Below, piece after piece: positions 36,978 to 44,747 of a stretch of 64,000 nt of DNA. Location: the NCBI GenBank assembly GCA_963830775.1, contig CAWHNT010000038.1, forward strand, positions 1-64,000. Direction: 5' to 3'. The notes under the pieces were generated by a model. That model was not told the DNA's origin. It made no database searches and saw only the letters and a list, made by a program, of their open reading frames with translations. A program made the position numbers and the translations under genes. Source of the stretch: CAWHNT01 sp963830775 (GTDB taxonomy: Bacteria > Pseudomonadota > Alphaproteobacteria > Geminicoccales > Geminicoccaceae). Position 1 is the first letter of the stretch, and each line of letters opens with the position of its first letter.

Positions 36978-38608
36978 GCCCGAAGGACCACCGGTCGGAG
37001 AGCTTCCCGGTCGCGTCCCTGCTGTTGGCACGGCCTCTCCGCGCACCGGTTCTAGCGTTCTACCGCTTCGTCCGCCTGGCCGACGATGTCGCCGACGCAC
37101 CGGACAGGCCGGCTGCGGAGAAGCTCGCGCGCCTTGCCGCTCTCGAGACCGCTCTGGTGACGGCAGATCCCGCCGAGCCCGCGGCCGCTGCCCTGGCCGA
37201 GGTCGACCGGACCAGCGGCACTGGCATGGCCGAGGCCCGGCTGCTGCTCGACGCCTTCCGGCAGGATGCGGTCAAGCAGCGTTATGCCGACTGGGAGGAG
37301 TTGCTCGACTATTGCCGCCGCTCGGCCAACCCCGTGGGCCGGTTCCTCCTTCGGCTCCACCGCGAGCCCGAATCTGCCGTGGCTCCGGCGGATGCGCTCT
37401 GCACCGCCCTGCAGATCCTGAACCACCTCCAGGACCTGGGCCCCGACCGCCAGCGCCTCGACCGGGTCTACCTGCCGCTGCCCTGGCTCGAGCAGGCAGG
37501 CGGCGAGGCAGCCTTCTTCGCACCTCACGCCACCGCAGCACGCCGCCGCATCCTCGATGCCGCCCTGGACCAGGCGGATGCCCTGCTCGCGATTGCCGGC
37601 GACCTGCCGGCACGGCTGCGGAGCCGCCGGCTCGCGGCGCAGGCGGCGGCCACCATTGCCTGCGGGCGAGCCCTGAGCGCGCGTCTGCGCCGGCGCGATC
37701 CGCTGCCGTCGCGGGTCGCCGTGCGCCGGGCAGAAGTTGCATTCCATGTCCTGCGGGCAGGTCTCCTGCGACAGGTGAGCGAGGACGCAGCACTGGCACG
37801 GGCGATCGTGCGGCGCTCCGGCTCCTCCTTCCGCCTCGGCATGGGCTCGCTCACCGGCGAGCGCCGGCGTGCCATGCACGCCCTCTACGCCTTCTGCCGC
37901 ACGGTCGACGATCTGGCGGACGGCCATGCTCCGGCAGCCGAGCGCCAGCGCTTCCTGGGTGCCTGGCGCGAGGAGCTGACCAGGCTCGGCAGCGAGCCGC
38001 GGACCCCGCTCGGCCGCGAGCTTGCCTGGGCCTGCCGGCGGTTCGACCTGCCCTGCGCCGAGCTCGGCCTGCTGCTCGACGGGCTTACCGCCGATGCCGC
38101 CGAGCGCGTGCGGCTCGCTGACGAGCCCGCTCTCGACGGCTACTGCCGGGCCGTGGCCGGCACGGTGGGCCTGCTCGCGGTCCGCATCTTCGGTGCCGAA
38201 GGGGCCGACCCCTTCGCGCTCCGTCTCGCCCGCGGGCTCCAGCTCGTGAACATCCTGCGCGACGTCGAGGAGGACGCGGCGCGCGACCGGCTCTATCTGC
38301 CGGTCTCCCGCCTCGCCGGGCTGGGCATCCCCGACCGGAGTGCCGCCGCCGTGGTCGGCCACCCCCTCTTCGCCCGCGCCTGGACCCAGCTCGCCGAGGA
38401 GGCGGCTGCCGTCTTCGCCGAGGTCGACGCCATGCTCGCCGGACTCGACCGGCGACGGCTGCGGCCGGCACTGCTGATGCTCTGGAGCTACCGCCCTCTG
38501 CTGGAGCGACTCCGCCGCCAGGGCTGGCACCCGGCCCGTCCCCGCACCCGCCTCGGCCGGGCGGAGAAGCTGCGTCTCGCCTGGATGGCCCTGCAGGAAC
38601 CGGCGTGA
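36974..38608 (+). CDS. Fused HpnC-HpnD: hydroxysqualene synthase / presqualene diphosphate synthase
   Basis: One uninterrupted 544-residue frame holds two squalene/phytoene-synthase domains. Residues about 3-265 are HpnC-like: SPKDHRSESFPVASLLLA, first Asp motif RLADDVAD, second region NHLQDLGPDRQRLDRVYLP. Residues about 275-540 are HpnD-like: GSSFRLGMGSLTGERRRAMH, first Asp motif RTVDDLAD, second NILRDVEEDAARDRLYLP. HpnD couples two FPP to presqualene diphosphate and HpnC converts it to hydroxysqualene; HpnE (next gene) yields squalene. These are usually separate genes; here they are one polypeptide with HpnC first. GTG start overlaps the glycosyltransferase stop. Confidence 0.88.
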   Translation: MSPKDHRSESFPVASLLLARPLRAPVLAFYRFVRLADDVADAPDRPAAEKLARLAALETALVTADPAEPAAAALAEVDRTSGTGMAEARLLLDAFRQDAVKQRYADWEELLDYCRRSANPVGRFLLRLHREPESAVAPADALCTALQILNHLQDLGPDRQRLDRVYLPLPWLEQAGGEAAFFAPHATAARRRILDAALDQADALLAIAGDLPARLRSRRLAAQAAATIACGRALSARLRRRDPLPSRVAVRRAEVAFHVLRAGLLRQVSEDAALARAIVRRSGSSFRLGMGSLTGERRRAMHALYAFCRTVDDLADGHAPAAERQRFLGAWREELTRLGSEPRTPLGRELAWACRRFDLPCAELGLLLDGLTADAAERVRLADEPALDGYCRAVAGTVGLLAVRIFGAEGADPFALRLARGLQLVNILRDVEEDAARDRLYLPVSRLAGLGIPDRSAAAVVGHPLFARAWTQLAEEAAAVFAEVDAMLAGLDRRRLRPALLMLWSYRPLLERLRRQGWHPARPRTRLGRAEKLRLAWMALQEPA

Positions 38609-39867
38609 GCGGCCGCCTGCATGTCGTCGGCGCCGGGATCGCAGGTCTTGCCGCAGCCCTGGCCGCGGCACGGGCAGGCCACGCCGTCACGCTCTACGAA
38701 GCGACGCGGCAGGCCGGTGGCCGCTGCCGGGCGGTCGAGGACGGGACCGGTGCCGCGAGCGACAACGGCACCCACGTGCTGCTCGGGGCCAACCGCCATG
38801 CGCTGCGCTTCCTGGAGGCCATCGACGCCCGGGAGAGCTGGGTCGAGCCCGAACCCGACGGGCTGCCGGTGCTCGATCTCGCGACCGGCGAGGCGCACCG
38901 GATCGGCCTCTCGCCCTGGTCCTGGCTGCGGCCGGCGCAGCGGCCGCCGGGCCTGGGGTCGGGCCAGCTCGCAAGGCTGATCCGGCTGGGCCTGCCCGGC
39001 CCCGACCGCTCCGTTACGTCGGTGATGGGCGAGAGCACCTTCACGCGCGCGCTGATCGCACCGCTGACGGTCGCCGCCCTCAACACCCCACCCGAGGAGG
39101 CGTCGGCAAACCGCCTGGCACGGGTCCTGCGCCGCGTGCTCCTGCCCGGGAGCGCTCGGCTTCTGGTGGCTCGGCGCGGCCTGGGGCCGGACCTGATCGA
39201 GCCTGCTCTACGCACCCTCGAGCGCTGCGGGGTCGTCCCAGCCTATGGCCACCGCCTGCGACACCTCCAGGTGGAGGGCGGACGGGCCCGCAAGCTCGGC
39301 TTCGGGGACCAGGATGTGACGCTGGGCCAGGACGACCGGGTCGTCCTGGCCCTTCCGGCCCACGCGCTGGCAAGGCTCCTGCCGGGCCTGGACCTGCCGC
39401 AACGGTTCGAGCCCATCGTCAACCTTCACTTCCCGATCGAGGCTGGCCCGGTGCGCTTCGTCGGCCTTCTGGGCGGCCTGGCCCAATGGGTGCTGTTCCG
39501 GCCGGGCATGGCGAGCGTCACCATCTCGGCCGCCCGTACCGCCGTGGACCTGCCGGCAGCCGAACTTGCCGCCCGGATCTGGCCCGAGGTCCAGCGCGCG
39601 GCCGCGTCTGTTGGCCTTCGGCTGCCGGCCGCGATGCCGGCCTGCCGCGTGGTCAAGGAGCGACGTGCCACGATCAGCCAGCCGGCCGGCCTTCGCCTGC
39701 GGACGCCACGCCGGCCCTACAGCAACGTGACGCTCGCCGGAGACTGGCTCTCGCCGCTGCCCGCGACCATCGAGGCCGCGGTTGCGTCCGGCACGGCTGC
39801 GGTGGGCGCGCCGCTCGTGCATGCTCGGGCGACCACGACCAGTCCGATGGTGGAGAATGCTTCCTGA
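38605..39867 (+). CDS. hpnE: Squalene synthase HpnE (hydroxysqualene dehydroxylase)
   Basis: A 420-residue FAD amine-oxidase-like protein: LHVVGAGIAGLAAALAAARA, GGRCRAVEDGTGAASDNGTH (the HpnE-specific DNGTH/D-x-G-x-H version), LIAPLTVAALNTPPEEAS and the C-terminal VTLAGDWLSPLPATIEAAV. HpnE reduces hydroxysqualene to squalene. It follows the HpnC-HpnD fusion with a 4-nt overlap, completing the HpnCDE route. In this operon squalene most likely feeds carotenoid synthesis; no squalene-hopene cyclase gene is in the window. Confidence 0.9.
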   Translation: MSGRLHVVGAGIAGLAAALAAARAGHAVTLYEATRQAGGRCRAVEDGTGAASDNGTHVLLGANRHALRFLEAIDARESWVEPEPDGLPVLDLATGEAHRIGLSPWSWLRPAQRPPGLGSGQLARLIRLGLPGPDRSVTSVMGESTFTRALIAPLTVAALNTPPEEASANRLARVLRRVLLPGSARLLVARRGLGPDLIEPALRTLERCGVVPAYGHRLRHLQVEGGRARKLGFGDQDVTLGQDDRVVLALPAHALARLLPGLDLPQRFEPIVNLHFPIEAGPVRFVGLLGGLAQWVLFRPGMASVTISAARTAVDLPAAELAARIWPEVQRAAASVGLRLPAAMPACRVVKERRATISQPAGLRLRTPRRPYSNVTLAGDWLSPLPATIEAAVASGTAAVGAPLVHARATTTSPMVENAS

Positions 39868-41242
39868 CCAGCCCTCGGCCGCCGCTGCCGCCTATGCCGG
39901 TTTGCGGGCCATCGACAGGCGGGCGGGCGGTCTCGAGCTGAGGCAGCGGCAGGAATTGCTTCGCGCCCTTCAGCATGCCGTGATCGATCGCCGCCAGCGC
40001 CTCGTGCGGGCGGTCGATGCCGACTTCGGCGGACGGGCCGCCGAGGAGACGCTGCTCGCCGAGGTGTTTGCCGTGGCCAACGCCGCGAGCTTCGCGCGCC
40101 GGCGGCTGCGGCGCTGGGCGCGGAAGCGGCGTGTCCCCGTCGACCTGCCCTTCTGGCCCGGCCGCGCCTGGGTCGTGCCGCAGCCGCTGGGCGTGGTCGG
40201 GATCGTGAGTCCCTGGAACTACCCCGTGCAGCTCGCCCTCTCGCCGCTTGTGGCTGCGATTGCAGCGGGCAACCGGGCGGCACTGAAGCCCTCCGAGATC
40301 ACACCACGAGCGGCGGAGGAGCTGGCGGCCCTGGTGGAAGCCGCCCTTGGTGCCGAGGTGGCCCGCACCGTGCTGGGCGGGCCGGAGGTGGCCGCCGACT
40401 TCGTGCGGCAGCCGTGGGATCACCTCCTCTTCACCGGCTCCACCGAGCGCGGACGCGACGTGCTGAGGGCCGCGGCCGAGCATCTGACCCCGGTGACGCT
40501 GGAGCTCGGCGGCAAGTGCCCTGCCGTCGTGCTGCCGGACGCCGATCTCGCTGAGGCGGCACGGGCGATCGTCACCGGCAAGATACTTAATGCCGGCCAG
40601 ACCTGCGTCGCCCCGGACACGGCACTGGTCATTGGCCATCCGGCTGACGCGGTCCGCAAGGCGCTGGCGCAGAGCTACCGTGAGCTCGTGCCCGAAGCAC
40701 CGTCGGGTGCCTTGGTCTCGGACCGCCAGCTGCAACGGTTGGACCGGCTCATCGAGCATGAGCGTATCGAGCCGCTCGGAGCGGATGGCCCCGGTCGGCG
40801 ACGAGCGCTGGCCGTGGCCGCGGACCCGGAACCCGGCTCGCCACTGCTGAGCCAGGAGATCTTCGGCCCCGTCCTGCCGCTCGTGCGGGTCGACGGCGTC
40901 GACGCTGCGATCGAGTGGATCAACGCGCGGCCGGCACCGCTCGCCATCTATCTCTTCACCCGCGACCGCGAGGCCGAGCGGCGCTTCCTTGCTTCCACCC
41001 GCGCCGGCGCCCTGGTCGTCAACGGCACGGTGGTGCAGGCGGCGATCGAGGCCCTTCCCTTCGGCGGGGTCGGCGCCTCCGGCTTCGGCCGCTATCACGG
41101 CCGGGCGGGGTTCGACACCTTCTCCAACATGCGCGTCCATGTCCGCGTCGCCCGCGTCAGTCTCGCACGGCTTGCAGACCCTCCCTACACGCCTGCCAAG
41201 CGCCGCCTGATCGACTGGCTGCTGCGCATCGCGCGGCTCTAA
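39857..41242 (+). CDS. Aldehyde dehydrogenase (C30 carotenoid aldehyde dehydrogenase role proposed)
   Basis: A 461-residue NAD(P)-dependent aldehyde dehydrogenase: GIVSPWNYPVQLALSPLVAA, LLFTGSTERGRDVL, catalytic Glu in VTLELGGKCPAV, catalytic Cys in NAGQTCVAPD, and EIFGPVLPLV. The subgroup resembles fatty/apolar aldehyde dehydrogenases such as the 4,4'-diapolycopenal enzyme of methylotrophs and AldH of staphylococci. It overlaps hpnE by 11 nt. Its TAA stop is formed at the border of an IS630-type insertion: TA belongs to the target, the last A to the element. The original stop was TAG, so the protein is unchanged. Confidence 0.87.
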   Translation: MLPDQPSAAAAAYAGLRAIDRRAGGLELRQRQELLRALQHAVIDRRQRLVRAVDADFGGRAAEETLLAEVFAVANAASFARRRLRRWARKRRVPVDLPFWPGRAWVVPQPLGVVGIVSPWNYPVQLALSPLVAAIAAGNRAALKPSEITPRAAEELAALVEAALGAEVARTVLGGPEVAADFVRQPWDHLLFTGSTERGRDVLRAAAEHLTPVTLELGGKCPAVVLPDADLAEAARAIVTGKILNAGQTCVAPDTALVIGHPADAVRKALAQSYRELVPEAPSGALVSDRQLQRLDRLIEHERIEPLGADGPGRRRALAVAADPEPGSPLLSQEIFGPVLPLVRVDGVDAAIEWINARPAPLAIYLFTRDREAERRFLASTRAGALVVNGTVVQAAIEALPFGGVGASGFGRYHGRAGFDTFSNMRVHVRVARVSLARLADPPYTPAKRRLIDWLLRIARL

Positions 41243-42284
41243 AGCAAACCGCAGGCTAGTTGGGACAGGCATAACCGGCATGGCGAAAGAAGCCTCTGGC
41301 GTCGTCCTTGGTGATGGCGGCCAAGGCTGGGCCGAGGGCGGCATGGAGGCCGTCGACGGTCCGTGCCGCGGCCTTGCGCAACAGGCCCTTCACCTTGGCC
41401 CAGGCGGGCTCGATCGGGTTCAGATCCGGCGAGTAGCGCGGGAGATAGCGGTACGCGAAGCCCGAGCCGTCGAGGAGGGCACGCACGGCCTGGGTCTTGT
41501 GGGCGGCAAGGTTGTCCATGACCAGGACCGCGTCGGGTCTGATGCGGCGCAGCTCGGGCAGGAGCACCTGCTCCAGCCAGGCGCAGAACACCGCCCCGTC
41601 GGTGGCGGCCGGGATGCTCATGGCGGCGACGATCCCCTCCGGCCCAAGCGCCCCCAGGATGGTGACGCGTTCCCAATGACCACAAGGTGCCGTGCCGGGG
41701 GCACGCTCGCCGCAGGGGCTCCAGCCGTGGCTGCGGACGAGGTCGGTGCGGGCAGCACTCTCGTCGAGGAAGACGAAGCGCTCGACAGCGATCCCAGCGA
41801 TCGTTTCAGGCCAGGCTTGGCGTTCCTCCAAGATCGCGGCCTCGTCCTGCTCGATCGCACGCAAGGTCTTCTTTTTTTCGCGTGAGCCCCAGACGCCTGA
41901 GGGCCCGCCCCACCGTCCAGGGATGCACCCGTATCTCGGTCCTGTCCGCAAGCCGGTCCCGGTACTCGGCCAGCGTCAGGTGATTGTCGGACTTGACCAT
42001 GTCCTTGAGCGCGGCCTCGGTCTCATCCCTTATCATGGGTCTGGGCCCGCCCCGCATCGGCCTGGCCTCCAGCCGGCCCTCGGTCTGGGCCGTCTCCACC
42101 CAGCGATACACGCTCGAGCGTCCGACCGCGAACCGTCGTGCGACTACCTCGCGCGACTGCCCTCCCTCCAGCGCCGCCGCAACCACACGCCGGCGCAGAT
42201 CGCCTGAATAGGCTCTGGGCATGGTTCTCTCCTCCACCATGAGGAAGCTACCATAGACCGTCCCAATCAGCCTGCGATTTGCTC
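41242..42284. mobile_element. IS630-family insertion sequence
   Basis: A 1043-bp element with imperfect terminal inverted repeats of about 27 bp: left end AAGCAAACCGCAGGCT..TT, right end (reverse complement) GAGCAAATCGCAGGCT..TT, both continuing to GGGAC. It is flanked by TA at 41240-41241 and 42285-42286, the dinucleotide that IS630/Tc1 elements duplicate. It encodes one transposase expressed by -1 frameshifting. It landed in the stop codon of the aldehyde dehydrogenase gene. Ends and transposase look complete, so it may be active. Confidence 0.9.
41256..42222 (-). CDS. IS630-family transposase, made by programmed -1 frameshift
   Basis: The first frame (ATG 42222, GGAGAGAACC upstream) encodes the helix-turn-helix part (MPRAYSGDLRRRVVAAALEG, ARRFAVGRSSVYRWVETA). 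The second frame encodes the DDE catalytic part: RFVFLDESAARTD, AVLVMDNLAAHKT and RYSPDLNPIEPAWAKVK. They meet at a run of seven A followed by G (41871-41878 on the minus strand), where a -1 slip turns LGLTRKKED into LGLTRKKKTLRAIEQ. This is the usual expression mode of the family, so the split is not a mutation. Confidence 0.9.
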
Positions 42285-42344
42285 TAGGAGCTCTCACCCT
42301 TTCAGACGAGGCTTCAGCAAGGAGGAATCTCGACGGCGGAGAAC

Positions 42345-42370
42345 TGACATGTCACCCATCTAACATGTCA
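42345..42370. promoter_or_regulatory. Repeated palindromic operator at the gntR start
   Basis: TGACATGTCA (42345-42354) is a perfect palindrome; eight bases on, ACATGTCA (42363-42370) repeats its core. The second copy contains the predicted ATG start of the GntR gene. This is what an autoregulatory operator would look like, and it probably also serves the sugar-transporter genes downstream. Confidence 0.5.
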
Positions 42371-43084
42371 GATCACGCGGTAGGGGATGGCACGGGCTTG
42401 AGGGTAGCCGCAACGCTGTTCCCCCGTGGCAGGTCCAAGTCCGCCGTGGTCTACGAGCATCTGCGGTCCGAGATCATCCGGCTGCAGCGCCCGCCGGGGA
42501 GTCGTGTCGAGAAGGCCGAGATCTGCGAGCGGCTGGGCGTGTCCCGTCACCCGGTGGCCGAGGCGATCGCGCGGCTGGCGGAGGAGCGGCTGGTCGACGT
42601 CCTGCCCCAGAGCGGCACCTTCGTGGCCCGGATCCGGATCGCGGATGTCGACGAGGCGGCCTTTGTCCGCCGGGCGATCGAGGCGGCGGCAGTCCGGCAG
42701 ATAGCACTCGGCGTGGGCGAGGAGCTCCTGGGCGAGCTGACCCGGATCACCTCCTATCAGGCCGTCGCCGGCGACATCAACGACGTCGCCGAGTTCTTCC
42801 AGCTCGATCTCCGCTTCCACTCCGTGATCATGGCCCAGCTCGGCAACCGGCGGGCAGCCGATATCCTGGACGCGGCCTGGGCGCCGCTCGAGCGCGCGCG
42901 ACGGATGCTGCTCCCCAACCCCGCTCGCAACGAGGAGACGCTGGCGGAGCACCGCGGGATCATTGCGGCCCTGGCCTCCCGGGACCCGGACCGCGCCGCC
43001 TCGGCGATGCGCGCGCATCTGGACAAGGCCATGGACGCCTTCCACCGGGTTGCCGCCGAGTGCCCCGAGCTCTTCGAGCCTTGA
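42365..43084 (+). CDS. GntR family regulator with FCD domain
   Basis: A 239-residue regulator: N-terminal winged helix (SAVVYEHLRSEIIRLQRPPG, EICERLGVSRHPVAEAIARL) and FCD ligand domain with metal-site residues in QLDLRFHSVIMAQLGNRRA and LAEHRGIIAALASRD. It heads an operon with an FrcABC-like sugar importer, so it probably senses the imported sugar or an acid derived from it. ATG 42365 lies inside the palindromic repeat; GGAGG at 42321 is too far upstream to serve it. A later start is possible. Confidence 0.87.
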   Translation: MSDHAVGDGTGLRVAATLFPRGRSKSAVVYEHLRSEIIRLQRPPGSRVEKAEICERLGVSRHPVAEAIARLAEERLVDVLPQSGTFVARIRIADVDEAAFVRRAIEAAAVRQIALGVGEELLGELTRITSYQAVAGDINDVAEFFQLDLRFHSVIMAQLGNRRAADILDAAWAPLERARRMLLPNPARNEETLAEHRGIIAALASRDPDRAASAMRAHLDKAMDAFHRVAAECPELFEP

Positions 43085-43848
43085 GATGGAGGCTGGCGGA
43101 GCCAATCCTCGAGTTGGCCGGGCTGCGCAAGAGCTTCGGCCCGGTCCATGCGCTCCGCGGCGTCTATATGGAGCTCCGTCGCGGCGAGGTCCTGGCGCTG
43201 GTCGGCGACAACGGTGCCGGCAAGTCCACGCTGATCAAGCATGTCGCCGGGGTCTACCGTGCGGACGTCGGCACGATCCATCTGGCCGGCGAGCGGATCG
43301 ACCTGCTCTCGCCGCGCGAGGCGCGCGAGCGTGGGATCGAGACCGTCTACCAGGATCTGGCGCTGGCGGACGACCTCTCCGTCGGCGCCAACATCTTCCT
43401 CGGCCGCGAGCCTGTGCGACGCCTGGCCGGGATCAGCCCGTATGTCGATGACCGCCTGATCCGGCGCGAGACCGCGACGTTGCTGGACCGGATCAGGAGC
43501 CGCATCCCGCCTCAGGCCCGGACCGTCGCCAGGCTCTCCGGCGGCCAGCGCCAGGCGGTCGCCATAGCGAGAGCGATCTACTGGCGGGCCAAGGTGGTCA
43601 TCATGGACGAGCCCACGGCAGCGCTCGCGGTGATGGAGCGCGAGAACGTCGTCAGGCATGCGCGTGAGCTCGCCGCTGCCGGCGTGATCTATGTCGGCCA
43701 CAATCTTGTCGAGATCCTGGAGGTCGCGGACAGAATAGCGGTGATGTTCCGCGGAGCGATCGTCCACACGGTACAAGCAGGAGAGACCAGCCAGGAAGAT
43801 CTCATCAATTACATGACCGGATATAAAAGCAAAGATCAGGCAGCCTGA
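43081..43848 (+). CDS. Sugar ABC transporter ATP-binding protein (FrcA-like, single ABC domain)
   Basis: A 255-residue ATPase: Walker A GDNGAGKSTLIKHVAG, Q-loop VYQDLALADDLSVG, signature LSGGQRQAVAIARA, Walker B VVIMDEPTAAL and H-loop VGHNLVE. A single ABC domain of this kind, with one permease and a sugar-binding protein, is the FrcABC pattern. The start is unclear. TTG 43081 overlaps the gntR stop. If one extra G at about 43096 is removed, ATG 43086 gives MEAGEPILELAGLRKSFG, the expected N-terminus, which would be another +1 indel. The 3' end overlaps the IS5-type transposase frame. Confidence 0.85.
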   Translation: MRWRLAEPILELAGLRKSFGPVHALRGVYMELRRGEVLALVGDNGAGKSTLIKHVAGVYRADVGTIHLAGERIDLLSPREARERGIETVYQDLALADDLSVGANIFLGREPVRRLAGISPYVDDRLIRRETATLLDRIRSRIPPQARTVARLSGGQRQAVAIARAIYWRAKVVIMDEPTAALAVMERENVVRHARELAAAGVIYVGHNLVEILEVADRIAVMFRGAIVHTVQAGETSQEDLINYMTGYKSKDQAA

Positions 43849-44651
43849 CCGGCTGAACCAGGAAGGAAGGCTAAGGGGTGGTTTTCAGAACGCCTAAGGC
43901 GGTTGGCGATGATGAAGATGCAGGCCGCGGTCAGGAGGGCCAGGATGATGCGGCCCAGCCTGTCCTGCCGGCGGTCCAGCCGCTTGTTGGCCAGCAACCA
44001 TGCGCAGTCGTGCTCGACCACGCAGCGGACCGCGCCGAGGCCCGAGCCGTGCGGCTCGCCCACCTCGCGGATGAAGGGCTGGATGCCGTCCTGCCGGCAG
44101 AGTTTGCGGTTGTCCGCGCTGGCGTAGGCCGCATCGGCGTAGAGCCTGCCGATCGCAGCACAAACGGCCAGGGCCAAGCGCAGCAAGTGCGGGAAGAGCC
44201 GCGTGTCGTGGACGTTGGCGGCCGAGGGGACGGCGGCCAGCGGGAGGCCGTCGGTCGAGGCCACGATATGGTACTTGGTCCCGGCCTTGCCGCGGTCGGT
44301 GGGATTAGGCCCGGTCAGCTCGCCGCCACGTTTGGCGCGGACCGAACAACTGTCGACCACGACGTCCCAAGAGGCGGCCTCAGGCCCCGAGCGCACCATC
44401 CGGATCAGGGCGACATGGACCTGGTGCAGCAAGGCCGTAGCGCTCCAGCCGTCCAGGCGGCGGCGCAGGGTGGAGCCGCACGCGCGCCCGGCCGCAGCCC
44501 GCAGCTCCCGCCACTGCACGCCCTCGCGGACGAAGAAGCGCAGCGTCTCGACGACCTCGATAGTCGGTAAGGGTGGCCGCCCGGTCCCGTACCGCCGGTC
44601 CTCGATCCGGTCGATGATCTCCGCCACCAACGCCGCCGCCCTCGACACCAT
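43836..44651 (-). CDS. IS5-family transposase
   Basis: A 271-residue transposase: N-terminal DUF4096-type region (YGTGRPPLPTIEVVETLRFF, REGVQWRELRAAAG) and the DDE domain VVVDSCSVRAKRGGEL, GPNPTDRGKAGTKYHIVAS, RLYADAAYASADNRKL, with the last Glu expected near the end. The frame does not stop inside the element: it runs 39 bases into the neighbouring DNA, adding about a dozen residues (LAFLPGSAGQAA). The element may normally take its stop codon from the target. Confidence 0.87.
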   Translation of the reverse strand: MVSRAAALVAEIIDRIEDRRYGTGRPPLPTIEVVETLRFFVREGVQWRELRAAAGRACGSTLRRRLDGWSATALLHQVHVALIRMVRSGPEAASWDVVVDSCSVRAKRGGELTGPNPTDRGKAGTKYHIVASTDGLPLAAVPSAANVHDTRLFPHLLRLALAVCAAIGRLYADAAYASADNRKLCRQDGIQPFIREVGEPHGSGLGAVRCVVEHDCAWLLANKRLDRRQDRLGRIILALLTAACIFIIANRLRRSENHPLAFLPGSAGQAA

Positions 44652-44744
44652 GCTCGCCTCCCTGTGCCCGAAGCACGGAAAACGAGCGCCAGGGACGTCG
44701 GATGCCGAGAGGCTGACGAGCTACAGGGTTCTGGAAACCGCCCC
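43875..44744. mobile_element. IS5-family (IS1031-like) insertion sequence
   Basis: An 870-bp element with terminal inverted repeats GGGGTGGTTTTCAGAAC (left) and GGGGCGGTTTCCAGAAC (right, reverse complement), 15 of 17 matching, flanked by a 3-bp TAA duplication (43872-43874 and 44745-44747), as in the TNA-type targets of the IS1031 group. Rejoining the flanks gives GGAAGGAAGGCTAAATG: the element separates the ribosome-binding site from the start codon of the sugar-binding-protein gene. Confidence 0.85.
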
Positions 44745-44747
44745 TAA

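Noticed and set aside
41866..41885. Frameshift in the IS630 transposase, considered as another indel lesion
   Set aside because: It lies on an A7G slippery run and is a -1 slip, the normal expression mechanism of the family, opposite in sign to the other frameshifts.
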